Shown: positions 24,868 to 33,501 of the stretch, piece by piece | How positions within the stretch are numbered: position 1 is the stretch's first letter | Layout of the letters: every line of letters begins with the position of its first letter | Translations under genes and position numbers: made by a program | NCBI RefSeq assembly: GCF_040782645.1 | Contig: NZ_CP160403.1 | Span: 5,181,001-5,245,000 of the forward strand | Source: Streptomyces sp. HUAS ZL42 | Lineage (GTDB): Bacteria; Actinomycetota; Actinomycetes; Streptomycetales; Streptomycetaceae | Direction: 5' to 3' | DNA length: 64,000 nt | The notes under the pieces: generated by a model | Databases searched by the model: none | Told to the model about the DNA's origin: nothing | The model's input: the letters and a program-made list of their open reading frames with translations, nothing else

Positions 24868-25040
24868 TCTCTCTTCTTTCTCTGTCGCTCACGTCCGTCC
24901 GTGTGCTGTGCTCGCGGAAAACGCAGAGAAAGAGGCGGGCTCCTGGCCCGCCACGGCCTCACTCGGAGGCCGGGCACCCAACTCGCTCACGGCCCGAGGC
25001 CGACCCGGCAGTCATGGGAAGGGACGCTACCTTCATGCTC

Positions 25041-25673
25041 ATGACTGACGCCACCGAGTTCCAGGGCTTCCAGGACATCCCCACGACCACCCTCGCCGAC
25101 CTCCTGGGCCGCGCCCAGGTCATGGACATCGGCATCCGCCCCCTGTGGGGGCCTGTCGGCCGGGTCGCCGGTCCCGCCTTCACCGTCAGCTGCCCGCCCG
25201 GCGACAACCTCATGCTGCACGCGGCGATCTACCGCGCGCAGCCGGGCTCGGTCGTGGTCGTGGAGTCCGGCGACCTGGACTACGCGCTGGCCGGCGGGAA
25301 CGTCTGCGCGGTCGCCCAGCGCCGCGGCATCACGGCCTTCGTCCTCGACGGCCTCATCCGTGACCTCGCCGAGGCACGCGAGGCGGGATTCCCCGTCTTC
25401 GGCCGCGGTGTCATCCCGATTCCGGGTGCCAAGTCCGTCGTACGACCGCTGGGCGAGCGCGTGCGGTGCGGTGGCGTGGCGGTCGACGCGGGCGATGTGG
25501 TCGTGGCCGACGAGGAGGGCGTCGTGGTCGTGCCCGCCGCCGGCCGGGAGGAGGTGCTGGCGGCCGCCCGGGCCAGGCTCGCCAAGGAGGCGGCCGAGAC
25601 CCTCGACGCGTGGGAGGAGGCACACCGGGCCCGCGTCGACAAGATCCTGGCCGAGAACGGCTTCGAGGGCTGA
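25041..25673 (+). CDS. RraA/HMG-aldolase-like family protein
   Basis: A 210-aa protein of the RraA superfamily: early TTTLADLLGRAQVMD, the Gly-rich core PGDNLMLHAAIYRAQPGSVV, and DGLIRDLAEAREAGFPVF with the Arg-Asp pair typical of the metal-dependent aldolase members. Members are either RNase E inhibitors or 4-hydroxy-4-methyl-2-oxoglutarate-type aldolases. The Arg-Asp motif favours an aldolase-like enzyme. Start ATG 25041 is 7 nt after TACCTT (25028-25033). Confidence 0.85.
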   Translation: MTDATEFQGFQDIPTTTLADLLGRAQVMDIGIRPLWGPVGRVAGPAFTVSCPPGDNLMLHAAIYRAQPGSVVVVESGDLDYALAGGNVCAVAQRRGITAFVLDGLIRDLAEAREAGFPVFGRGVIPIPGAKSVVRPLGERVRCGGVAVDAGDVVVADEEGVVVVPAAGREEVLAAARARLAKEAAETLDAWEEAHRARVDKILAENGFEG

Positions 25674-25684
25674 CCCTGGCCCTG

Positions 25685-26197
25685 ATGGCTGCGATGCTGC
25701 TTTTCCTCGACGTCGACGGGACGCTGCTGCCGTTCGGCGGGCCGGGGCCGTATCCGGCGTACGACGCGCCGCCCGCGTCCGACGCCCTGCCCGCCGTACA
25801 TCCCCTGCTGGACCGCATCGACCCCGCGCTCGGCCCACGGCTGCGGGCGCTGGGGTGCGAGCTGGTGTGGGCGACGACCTGGCTGGACGACGCGAACGCG
25901 TGCGTCGCGCCCTGGCTCGGCCTGCCCGCGCTGCCGGTGGTGGACTGGCCGGAGGAGCCGCGGGACGCACCGTTGTACAGCGGGCCGCACTGGAAGACGC
26001 GGCCCCTCGTCGCCTGGGCGGGCGGCCGCCCCTTCGTCTGGCTGGACGACGAGATCACCACCGCCGACCGCATCTGGGTCGCCGCCCACCATCCCGGCCG
26101 AGCACTGCTGCACCGCGTGGATCACCGCTCGGGGCTCACCGAGGCGGACTTCGCGGCGGTGCGGGAGTGGCTGACGGGTACGGACGGCAGCGGCTAA
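25685..26197 (+). CDS. HAD-like domain protein
   Basis: A 170-aa protein with a clear HAD motif I (FLDVDGTLLPFGG), a motif II-like ATTWLDDAN and a late acidic WLDDEIT. It looks like the small secondary-metabolism or nucleic-acid-associated HAD_2 type without a cap. ATG 25694 (MLLFLDVDG) is an alternative start. It lies 11 nt after the RraA-like gene and overlaps the convergent acetyltransferase by 4 bp. Confidence 0.78.
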   Translation: MAAMLLFLDVDGTLLPFGGPGPYPAYDAPPASDALPAVHPLLDRIDPALGPRLRALGCELVWATTWLDDANACVAPWLGLPALPVVDWPEEPRDAPLYSGPHWKTRPLVAWAGGRPFVWLDDEITTADRIWVAAHHPGRALLHRVDHRSGLTEADFAAVREWLTGTDGSG

Positions 26198-27066
26198 CTG
26201 ACTTCCGGTGAGAAGTCGTACGCCGCCCAGTCGGTGAGCGTGCGATAGCCGAGGCGCTGGTAGAGGGCGTTGCTGGTGGGGTTGGACAGGTCCGCGAAGA
26301 GCACGACCTCCCTCGCGCCCGCGGCCAGGGCGGCCCGGCTCACCTCCGCCGTCACGGCGCCCGCGTAGCCGCGGCCGCGCAGGTGGGCCGGGGTGTGGAC
26401 GACGTCCACCTGGACCTGGCCGCCGATCACCGGGTTCATGCCCGCGACGGAGACGGGAGTGCCGTCCGGGGTCTCCCAGACGGTATAGCGCTTGTCGGCG
26501 AAGCGCGTGTTCGCCCAGGAGCCGGCGTCGATGGAGACGACTTCCCCGACGGCCTTGGCGAACTCGCCGCACCAGAACATGACCTGCTCGAGGTCCTGCT
26601 CGCCCAGGACGCGGCCCCGGCCCGCCGGCATCGGCTCCGGCGGGGTGAGTGTGCCGAGGCGGTACAGACGCAGCCGCGTGTCGCGGATTCTCGGCCTCGC
26701 GCCGGTGTGCCGCTGCCAGGCCCGGGCGAAAGCGGTGGCGGTGTTGTGGTCCGCGCTGACGGAGGGAAGGGAGTGCCCGACGGCGGCCAGGTGGGCGGCG
26801 AGGGTGTCGGCCTGCTCAGGCGTGAGCGGGGTGAGGACCAGAGCACGGGGAGGGAGGCGGTAGAAGGCGGCGCGGACCTCGCCCGCTCGCTCCAGCACGC
26901 CGAAGACGGGGGCTTCGGTGCCGAACGCGTGCGCCCCACGTGCTCGCAGTCTCGCGGCCCACGTCAGCGGCATGACGTGCAGGCCGGGCCGCGAGCGCAG
27001 GAAGTCCCCGGCTCGGGCGACAAAGTCGTCCAGGTCTTCGGTGAGGTGCCAGTCGTCCGCGCGCAT
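26194..27066 (-). CDS. GNAT-family N-acetyltransferase
   Basis: A 290-aa protein with a C-terminal GNAT domain (about 165-285): acetyl-CoA loop VVHTPAHLRGRGYAGAVTAE, then REVVLFADLSNPTSNALYQR and the YxRLGY-type end. The N-terminal half is an extra GNAT-like domain without a clear CoA loop. The substrate is unknown. Confidence 0.85.
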   Translation of the reverse strand: MRADDWHLTEDLDDFVARAGDFLRSRPGLHVMPLTWAARLRARGAHAFGTEAPVFGVLERAGEVRAAFYRLPPRALVLTPLTPEQADTLAAHLAAVGHSLPSVSADHNTATAFARAWQRHTGARPRIRDTRLRLYRLGTLTPPEPMPAGRGRVLGEQDLEQVMFWCGEFAKAVGEVVSIDAGSWANTRFADKRYTVWETPDGTPVSVAGMNPVIGGQVQVDVVHTPAHLRGRGYAGAVTAEVSRAALAAGAREVVLFADLSNPTSNALYQRLGYRTLTDWAAYDFSPEVS

Positions 27067-27151
27067 GCTTCATGATTCCCCACGCTGTGGGTGTGCCCCG
27101 AACTTTTCGGCCACCGCCGCTCTTGGCCGAATGCCGCGTGTCGTTATGGGC

Positions 27152-27640
27152 TCAGGTGTCCGCGGTCGTGGCGTCGAGGGCGGCCGCGTCGAAGCCGGCC
27201 TCGGCCAGCATGTCGGCGGCGACTCCGCGGCCGACCTGGGCGAGTCCGATCAGCAGGTGGTCGCAGCCGATGCGCTCGGAGCCGTTCGGGACCGGTGGAC
27301 CGTCTCCGGTGAGAGACCGGAGGACCGCAGGAGCCGGGTGGCGCGGTTGTCCTGCGCGGTCGGTCCCCAGAGCAGGTGCTCGGTGCCGACGTAGTTGGCG
27401 CGGTGCTGGACTGCCGCCTGCTTGACGTGGGTCATCGCCTGGCGGAGGCCGTCGGTCATCGTCTCGGGGCCGTAGCGCTTGTGCGGGGCGTGGAAGCGCT
27501 GCTGGACCGCCTGCCGGGTCACGCCCAGCCGGCCTGCGACGGCGACCGTGAGGAGGGCGAGCCAGTCGGGCTGTTCCCGGCTGCCGGGGCGGCGCGCGGT
27601 GTCGCACCTGCGGCGGCCGATCGGCGTCCACCATCAGGGC
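27152..27640 (-). pseudogene. Frameshifted helix-turn-helix/Clp-N domain gene
   Basis: Read on the minus strand, one frame carries EQPDWLALLTVAVAGRLGVT plus RQAVQQRFHAPHKRYGPETM (a helix-turn-helix) and the first Clp-N repeat YVGTEHLLWG with RATRLLRSSGL. The second repeat, IGCDHLLIGLAQVGRGVAAD, lies in another frame after a short deletion near 27310. Intact relatives are Clp-N proteins of about 230 aa. No convincing start codon is visible. It is decayed, or there is a sequencing error. Confidence 0.65.
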
Positions 27641-27777
27641 CGTGCCGACTCGAACCGGACCGACCGCAGTGCTCCAGCGGCCCCGCACTCACGGACCCCC
27701 ACCCGCGCCGACGTATCTCCGCACGGAGACAGGACAACAGTCACGCCACTGACACCCATGCGTGGCGCGGAACACTT

Positions 27778-27797
27778 TTGCAAGCGGGTGCTTGCAA
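27778..27797. promoter_or_regulatory. Operator/promoter of the XRE regulator
   Basis: TTGCAAGC-GGGT-GCTTGCAA is a perfect 8-4-8 palindrome. Its left arm can serve as -35 (TTGCAA), with a -10 TAGCGG at 27802-27807 after 18 bp. This layout fits autorepression by the downstream regulator. Confidence 0.6.
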
Positions 27798-27827
27798 TAG
27801 TTAGCGGAGTTGGTGCACAGTGGAGGC

Positions 27828-28340
27828 ATGGCATCGCTCAACGTCGGCAATCTCGGTGAGTACCTGCGCGAGCAGCGGCGCAACGCGCAGCTGTCGCTGC
27901 GGCAGCTCGCCGACGCCGCCGGGGTGTCCAATCCGTATCTGAGCCAGATCGAGCGCGGCCTGCGCAAGCCGAGCGCGGAGGTGCTGCAGCAGGTCGCCAA
28001 GGCGCTGCGGATCTCCGCGGAGACGCTGTACGTGCGCGCGGGCATCCTCGACGCCGAGCGGGACCGGGACGAGGTGGAGACACGCGCCGTCATCCTCGCC
28101 GATCCCACGCTGAACGAGCAGCAGAAGCAGGTCCTGCTCCAGATCTACGAGTCCTTCCGCAAGGAGAACGGGTTCGGGGCCGACGTGGCAGCGGACGGCG
28201 CGGCCGAGCACAGCGCCGACGACGGCGACAAGAGCGGCAAGACCAGCAAGAGCAGTACGAACACCGAGAAGTCGACCGCCCCGCGCCGTTCCCGTACGGC
28301 CGGCGGCGGCGAAGCCGATCCGCAGCGGACGGCTGGCTGA
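27828..28340 (+). CDS. XRE-family regulator
   Basis: A 170-aa protein with a canonical HTH_XRE domain (about 10-65: LGEYLREQRRNAQLSLRQLA, then GVSNPYLSQIERGLRKPS). A helical segment (about 85-120) follows, then a long Lys/Ser/Asp-rich disordered tail. It has an upstream palindrome. It lies directly before the HBHA-like gene, and similar XRE genes sit beside HBHA-like genes in other actinobacteria, so it probably regulates that gene. Confidence 0.88.
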   Translation: MASLNVGNLGEYLREQRRNAQLSLRQLADAAGVSNPYLSQIERGLRKPSAEVLQQVAKALRISAETLYVRAGILDAERDRDEVETRAVILADPTLNEQQKQVLLQIYESFRKENGFGADVAADGAAEHSADDGDKSGKTSKSSTNTEKSTAPRRSRTAGGGEADPQRTAG

Positions 28341-28416
28341 GCCGGACCAGGGCACCGGCCGTCCCACTGCGGACCACAAACCCTCAACCGAAATCGAAAC
28401 CGGGAGGACCATCACC

Positions 28417-29067
28417 ATGGCCATCACCGACGACCTGCGCAAGACCTTCAGCGACCCGACTCCGCTCTATTTCGCCGCCGGCACCGCCGACCTGGCATTC
28501 CAGCAGGCCAAGAAGGTGCCCGGTCTGGTGGAGCAGCTGCGCGCCGAGGCTCCGGCCCGTATCGAGGCCGTGCGCAGCACCGACCCCAAGGTTGTCCAGG
28601 AGAAGGCCGCCGCGCGCGCCAAGGAGGCGGGCGCCAAGGCCAAGGAGGCGCAGGAGAGCATCCAGGCCAGGGTCAACGAGTTCATCACGACCCTCGACGG
28701 CGACATCAAGAAGCTCGGCAGCACCCTCGACGCCGACCTGAAGAAGCTCGGCGAGACCGCCCAGGACCTCGCCCTGCGCGGCGTCGGCGTCGCCGCCGAG
28801 TACGCCGTGAAGGCCCGGGAGACCTACGAGAAGGTCGCCGAGCACGGTGAGCAGGCCGTGCGGACCTGGCGTGGCGAGGCCGCCGAGGAGATCGAGGAGA
28901 TCGCCGTGGCCGTCGAGCCGAATGCCAAGCCGGTCGAGGCCAAGGAGGAGCCGGCGCCGGCGAAGCCCGCCCAGGCCGAGTCCGCCGCGGCCAAGAAGGC
29001 CACCCCCGCCAAGAAGACCACGCCGCGCAAGCCCGCCGCGAAGAAGACGACGCCGCCCGCCAAGTGA
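28417..29067 (+). CDS. Heparin-binding hemagglutinin (HBHA)-like protein
   Basis: A 216-aa protein without a signal peptide. N-terminal DDLRKTFSDPTPLYFAAGTA and a long coiled coil (about 50-150) are followed by a Lys/Pro/Ala tail (KKATPAKKTTPRKPAAKKTT), as in mycobacterial HBHA, where the methylated Lys-rich tail binds heparin and DNA. In soil Streptomyces an adhesin, cell-envelope or nucleoid role is possible. GGGAGG precedes the ATG. A terminator hairpin follows. Confidence 0.85.
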   Translation: MAITDDLRKTFSDPTPLYFAAGTADLAFQQAKKVPGLVEQLRAEAPARIEAVRSTDPKVVQEKAAARAKEAGAKAKEAQESIQARVNEFITTLDGDIKKLGSTLDADLKKLGETAQDLALRGVGVAAEYAVKARETYEKVAEHGEQAVRTWRGEAAEEIEEIAVAVEPNAKPVEAKEEPAPAKPAQAESAAAKKATPAKKTTPRKPAAKKTTPPAK

Positions 29068-29088
29068 ACCGGGCGAGCGGTACCCGGA

Positions 29089-29119
29089 CGGGCCGGGCAC
29101 TCCTGGAGTGCCCGGCCCG
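29089..29119 (+). terminator. Hairpin after the HBHA-like gene
   Basis: CGGGCCGGGCACT (29089-29101) pairs perfectly with AGTGCCCGGCCCG (29107-29119) around a 5-nt loop, followed by TTCTTC. Confidence 0.85.
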
Positions 29120-29181
29120 TTCTTCGGGTAGCGGGCTTCCGGGAGCGGGTACGGTGACCGCGTGGATACGAACCGAGTCTG

Positions 29182-29535
29182 GTGGTGGACGTTGTGCTGA
29201 TGCAGGGGTTCGCAGGGTTCATGTGGCTGCTGAGCATGGCCCTGATCCTTTTCAGCGGCTTCGCGCTGATCGACGCCGCCGTTCGCCGCGAGGACGCCTA
29301 TCGGGCGGCGGACAAGCAGACCAAGCCGTTCTGGCTGATCATCCTCGGGATCGCCTTCGTGGTGAACCTGATCTTCAACATCCTGTCGTTCCTGCCGATC
29401 ATCGGCCTGATCGCGACCATTGTGTACATGGTCGACGTACGGCCGGCACTGCGGGGGCTCCCGGGCGGCGGTCGCAGCCGACGGGGCGGCTCGAGCAGCG
29501 ACGGGCCGTACGGGCCGTACAACGGCGGGCGCTGA
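29182..29535 (+). CDS. DUF2516-family membrane protein
   Basis: A 117-aa protein (from GTG 29182; ATG 29200 is an alternative) with three hydrophobic helices: GFMWLLSMALILFSGFALID, FWLIILGIAFVVNLIFNILS and FLPIIGLIATIVYMVDV. A Gly/Arg/Ser/Tyr-rich C-tail follows. It matches DUF2516. Function unknown. Confidence 0.8.
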   Translation: MVDVVLMQGFAGFMWLLSMALILFSGFALIDAAVRREDAYRAADKQTKPFWLIILGIAFVVNLIFNILSFLPIIGLIATIVYMVDVRPALRGLPGGGRSRRGGSSSDGPYGPYNGGR

Positions 29536-29559
29536 GCCCTTACGGCGACCGGGGCGCGG

Positions 29560-30915
29560 CTATGGCACCCGGTCCAGCAGCACCACCGCGACGTCGTCCG
29601 TCAGCTCGCCCCCGTTCAGCTCGCGGACCTCGTTGACCGCGGCCCGCAGCAGGTCCTCGCCGCGCAGGCCGGCCTCGAACTGGCGGCGCACCATCTCCAC
29701 CATGCCGTCCTGGCCGAGCCGCTCCCGGCCCTCGCCGACGCGGCCCTCGATCAGACCGTCGGTGTAGAGCATCAGGCTCCACTCGGCGCCCAGCTCGACC
29801 TGCATCCGCGGCCAGCGCGCGCCCGGCAGCAGGCCGAGGGCGGGGCCGTTGTTGTCGTACGGCAGGAGCTTCGCGGGCCGGCCGGGGCGGGCGATCAGCG
29901 GGGACGGGTGTCCGGCGAGGCAGAGGCCCGCGCGTCGGCCGTCGGGGGCGATGTCGATCGTGCAGAGGGTCGCGAAGATCTCGTCGTTGGCCCGCTCGTG
30001 TTCGAGGACCTGCTGCAGGGTGCCGAGGAGTTCGTCCCCGCACAGGCCGGCCAGCGTCAGCGCCCGCCAGGCGATGCGCAGCTCCACGCCGAGCGCGGCC
30101 TCGTCGGGGCCGTGGCCGCAGACGTCACCGATCATGGCGTGCACGGTGCCGTCGGGCGTGCGGACGGTGTCGTAGAAGTCGCCACCGAGCAGCGCGCGCG
30201 AGCGGCCGGGGCGGTAGCGGGCGGCGAAGCGGAGCGAGGAGCCTTCGAGCAGCGGTGTCGGCAGCAGGCCGCGCTCCAGTCGGCGGTTCTCCTGCGCGCG
30301 CACGCGCCCCTCGGCGAGTCGGCGCTCGGCCGTGTCGGAACGTTTCCTCTCCACCGCGTACCGGATGGCCCGGCTCAGCAGTCGCCCGTCCAGTTCGTCC
30401 CGGAAAAGATAGTCCTGGGCGCCCACGCGCACCGCCTCGGCCCCGCGCTCGGCGTCGGAGGACGCGGTGAGCGCCAGCACCGCGTGCCGGGGCGCGAGCT
30501 CCAGTACGTGCTTGAGTACGGCGAGCTCGTCGTCGTCACCGGTCCGGCCGGGCGCCGACAGCGCCAGGTCGAGCAGGATGCAGTGCACGTCGTCGGTCAG
30601 CAGCCGCTCGGCCTCGGTGAGGTTGCGGGCGGTGCGGACACGGATCGGCTTGCCGGCCGGGTCGAGCAGATCGGGGACGATCGGCGAGCCGCCGGGGTCG
30701 TCCTCGATGAGCAGCAGCGTCAGGTTGGTGTGCGGGACGCTGCCGACGTTATGGGTGTTGTTGCCGGCGGGAGCGGCGCTGTTGGTGCTGTTCTCGGCTG
30801 TGCCGTCCTTGCGCGGGGCTTCTTCCTTGGAGGGGCCGCCGGCTGCGGGTGCGGCCTGCGCCTGACCACTCTCCGCGGCCGGGATCGCTCTCTGCCGCGG
30901 TACGGGTACGGGCAT
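29560..30915 (-). CDS. Receiver-PP2C (SpoIIE-type) phosphatase
   Basis: A 451-aa protein. After a disordered N-terminus (1-62), a response-regulator receiver domain (about 65-190, LLLIEDDPGG, CILLDLALSAP, LTASSD) is joined by a helix (RLAEGRVRAQENRRLERGLL) to a PP2C/SpoIIE phosphatase (about 215-450: LGGDFYDTVR, MIGDVCGHGPDEAA, GHPSPLIARP, LMLYTDGLIEGR, ELTDDVAVVLL). Such proteins dephosphorylate anti-anti-sigma factors. No cognate kinase or STAS gene is adjacent. ATG 30915 has GGAAGGA upstream. Confidence 0.92.
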   Translation of the reverse strand: MPVPVPRQRAIPAAESGQAQAAPAAGGPSKEEAPRKDGTAENSTNSAAPAGNNTHNVGSVPHTNLTLLLIEDDPGGSPIVPDLLDPAGKPIRVRTARNLTEAERLLTDDVHCILLDLALSAPGRTGDDDELAVLKHVLELAPRHAVLALTASSDAERGAEAVRVGAQDYLFRDELDGRLLSRAIRYAVERKRSDTAERRLAEGRVRAQENRRLERGLLPTPLLEGSSLRFAARYRPGRSRALLGGDFYDTVRTPDGTVHAMIGDVCGHGPDEAALGVELRIAWRALTLAGLCGDELLGTLQQVLEHERANDEIFATLCTIDIAPDGRRAGLCLAGHPSPLIARPGRPAKLLPYDNNGPALGLLPGARWPRMQVELGAEWSLMLYTDGLIEGRVGEGRERLGQDGMVEMVRRQFEAGLRGEDLLRAAVNEVRELNGGELTDDVAVVLLDRVP

Positions 30916-31193
30916 TGTCCTGGTTCCTTCCCTCCCCCCGAGGGCACGGTGGGGCGAGGGGACCTCGACCCACCGACCGGGACCATAGCGGTAGTCGGCG
31001 CCGCAACGGAATGGCGTAAGACACGCTGCTTGGCGGCTCGCCAGTGTCATATGCCGCGTTCCCTACCGCAGTTGGACAGGATGCCCGTCGTGCGGTAATG
31101 ACGAACGTCACGTCCGTCAAGGGTTTGGGGAACCATCGTGCGTGCCGTGGGTCACGTGGCCCGCGTCTCACTTCGGGTGGCATATCCGGTATT

Positions 31194-32267
31194 TCATGCA
31201 TCGGGCCTGACCACGCCCAGGATCGGCATGGAGCCCGCCCCCGCGATCGTCACCGTCCGCCCCGGCCGCGGGGCGTGCACGATGGCCCCGTCGCCGATGT
31301 ACATCCCGACATGGCTGGCGTCGTCGAAGTAGATGATCAGATCGCCGGGGCGCATGTCCTTGACGGCGATGTGCTTCAGCTGCTTCCACTGCTCCTGCGA
31401 GGTGCGCGGGATGCCGTGGCCGGCGGCCAGCCAGGCCTGTGAGGTCAGGCCCGAGCAGTCGTACGAGCCGGGGCCCTCGGCGCCCCATACGTACGGCTTG
31501 CCCATCTGGTCGGTGGCGAACTTCACGGCCTTCTTGCCCTGTTCGGACGCCTTGCCGTTGATTTCGTCGAGTATGCCCGAGTCCAGCCAGGCCGTCTGCG
31601 CCTTGTACGCGGCCTCCGCCTCAAGCTCGGCGAGGCGCTCCTTCTCCTCCTTCTCCAGCTGAGCCTCGAGCTTCTCGGCCGCCGCGATCTGCTTCTCGAT
31701 CTTCTTCTGGGCCTCGGCCTTGGCCTGGCGGTTGGCCTCCAGTTGCTGCCACTGGGCGGAGGCGTCCTTGGCGTACTGCTCCAAGTCCTGCTGGGTGCGG
31801 GTCATTTCCGCGATCAGGCCCTTGGTCGCCTTCTCGCCCTGCAGGACCCGGCCGGCGCCGTCGAGGAACTCCCGCGGGTCGTCGCTCAGCATCAGCTTGG
31901 CCTCGTCCGGCAGCCCGCCGGTGCGGTACTGCGCGGCGGCCGCGGAGCCCGCGCGGTCCTTCAACTCGTCCAGTTTCTCCTGGCCCTTGACGATCTTCTT
32001 GGCCAGTTCGACGATCTCGGCGGACTGCTGCTCGGCCTTCTCCTCGGCGGCGTTGTAGGCGTCCGTGGCCACGGCCGCGTCGTGGTAGAGCGCGTCGAGC
32101 TTCTCGCGTACGGCCTCAAGGTCCTTGCCGGCCCGGATGGTCGGGGTGGCCGTCGGGGTCGGGGTGGGGCTAGGGCTCGCGAACGCCGTGCCCGGTACCG
32201 CCAGCACCGTGACCGCGCAGACCACGGTCACAGCCGCCGCGATCAGGCCGCGCTTGCCCGTACCCAT
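31194..32267 (-). CDS. NlpC/P60 cell-wall endopeptidase
   Basis: A 357-aa secreted protein. The signal peptide (about 1-31, LIAAAVTVVCAVTVLAVPGT then AFA-S) is followed by a Thr/Pro linker, a long coiled coil (about 45-235, rich in Lys/Glu/Ala) and an NlpC/P60 domain (about 240-357) with catalytic Cys in YDCSGL, His in SHVGMYIG and third residue in HAPRPG. It should cleave peptidoglycan stem peptides, as RipA-like enzymes do. The coiled coil may autoinhibit or recruit activators. Confidence 0.93.
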   Translation of the reverse strand: MGTGKRGLIAAAVTVVCAVTVLAVPGTAFASPSPTPTPTATPTIRAGKDLEAVREKLDALYHDAAVATDAYNAAEEKAEQQSAEIVELAKKIVKGQEKLDELKDRAGSAAAAQYRTGGLPDEAKLMLSDDPREFLDGAGRVLQGEKATKGLIAEMTRTQQDLEQYAKDASAQWQQLEANRQAKAEAQKKIEKQIAAAEKLEAQLEKEEKERLAELEAEAAYKAQTAWLDSGILDEINGKASEQGKKAVKFATDQMGKPYVWGAEGPGSYDCSGLTSQAWLAAGHGIPRTSQEQWKQLKHIAVKDMRPGDLIIYFDDASHVGMYIGDGAIVHAPRPGRTVTIAGAGSMPILGVVRPDA

Positions 32268-32450
32268 ACTTCCCCCAAAACTGATTTACCGTCAGTAACT
32301 TACGGGTGCCTGGGGGATCGTGCCACGTTGTGCCACAAAACGACAGAGGGAGCCTTCCCCCCGTTCCCTCCCCGGCATGACCATCTCCCCGCCTTTGTGA
32401 CGAACGACTCACGTAGATCGTTCCCTGCGGGCCAGGGCCGGGGTGTGCGG

Positions 32451-33269
32451 TCAGGGGATGCGCGGCGCCAACGCGTCCCACCGCACCGACACTTCGCCCT
32501 GCCGCCATCGCACGGGCCCGTCCGTCACCGGCCAGTCGGCGGTGAGGTCGCGCACCGCGCGTATCCAGCGCTGACGGGCGCCGTAGGAGGCGTAGGGCGC
32601 GGCCGCGGCCCATGCGCGGTCGAAGTCGCGCAGGAAGGCGTGCACGGGTTCGCCCGGGACGTTGCGGTGGATGAGCGCCTTCGGCAGGCGCTCCGCCAGG
32701 TCGGAGGGGCGGTCGAGCGACCCGAGCCGCGTCGCGAAGGTGACCGTGCGCGGTCCCTCCGGGCCGAGTGCGACCCACACGTGCCGCCGTCCGATCTCGT
32801 CGCACGTCCCCTCGACCAGCAGCCCGCCCCGCGCGCCGGTCGCCGGGTCGGCCGGTGCGAGCCGCGCGCACAGCCGCTGCCAGACCGCGGCGACCTCGGC
32901 CTCGTCGTACTGCCGCAGGACGTTGGCGGCACGGACGAGATGGGGCCGCTGGGGGATGGGGATCTCGAAACCGCCGTGCCGGAAGACGAGTCCCTCCCGC
33001 TCGAACGGCCGCGCGGCCGCGACCCGCGCCGGTTCGATCTCGACGCCCACCACGCGCGCGTGCGGTGCGACCGAGCGGAGCCGGGCGAGAAGTTCGACCG
33101 CCGTCCAGGGAGCGGCGCCGTAGCCGAGGTCGACGGCGACCGGCGCGCCGGCCCGGCGCAGCTCGGCGCCGTACGTCGCCGCGATCCAGCGGTCCATGCG
33201 GCGCAGGCGGTTGGGGTTGGTGGTCCCGCGCGTGACTGTGCCCACGGGGCGGGCGGCGCGGGATGTCAT
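32451..33269 (-). CDS. SAM-dependent methyltransferase-like protein
   Basis: A 272-aa class I methyltransferase fold: motif I VAVDLGYGAAPWTAVE (DLGYG instead of the usual DxGxG), an acidic VVGVEIEPARV and later RAANVLRQYDEAEV, a conserved Streptomyces family. The substrate is unknown. ATG 33269 is 7 nt after TACCCT on the minus strand, suggesting leaderless translation. It is divergent from mshA. Confidence 0.85.
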   Translation of the reverse strand: MTSRAARPVGTVTRGTTNPNRLRRMDRWIAATYGAELRRAGAPVAVDLGYGAAPWTAVELLARLRSVAPHARVVGVEIEPARVAAARPFEREGLVFRHGGFEIPIPQRPHLVRAANVLRQYDEAEVAAVWQRLCARLAPADPATGARGGLLVEGTCDEIGRRHVWVALGPEGPRTVTFATRLGSLDRPSDLAERLPKALIHRNVPGEPVHAFLRDFDRAWAAAAPYASYGARQRWIRAVRDLTADWPVTDGPVRWRQGEVSVRWDALAPRIP

Positions 33270-33501
33270 GGGTACGAGGGTATGGGCGGCGCCCGGGCCG
33301 GTGGCGATCGGGCCTCCACTGAGGATCGGGCCTCCACGCACCCGGCCATCGAACGGTTGAGCGGACATCGGTAATGGCTCGGTAAAAAACACCCCGCACG
33401 GAACCCGCACGGAATGGGAACCCTTCCCTCCGGTGTTGCCGCACTTTGGAGGGCACCCCACTCCCTCCGTCCGGCATGCCCGCAGCAAGGAGGAACGCCA
33501 C

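Noticed and set aside
28384..29100. A 238-codon minus-strand frame opposite the HBHA-like gene
   Set aside because: It is a shadow of the Lys/Ala-rich gene, reading as Leu/Gly repeats. The plus strand has a ribosome-binding site and a terminator.
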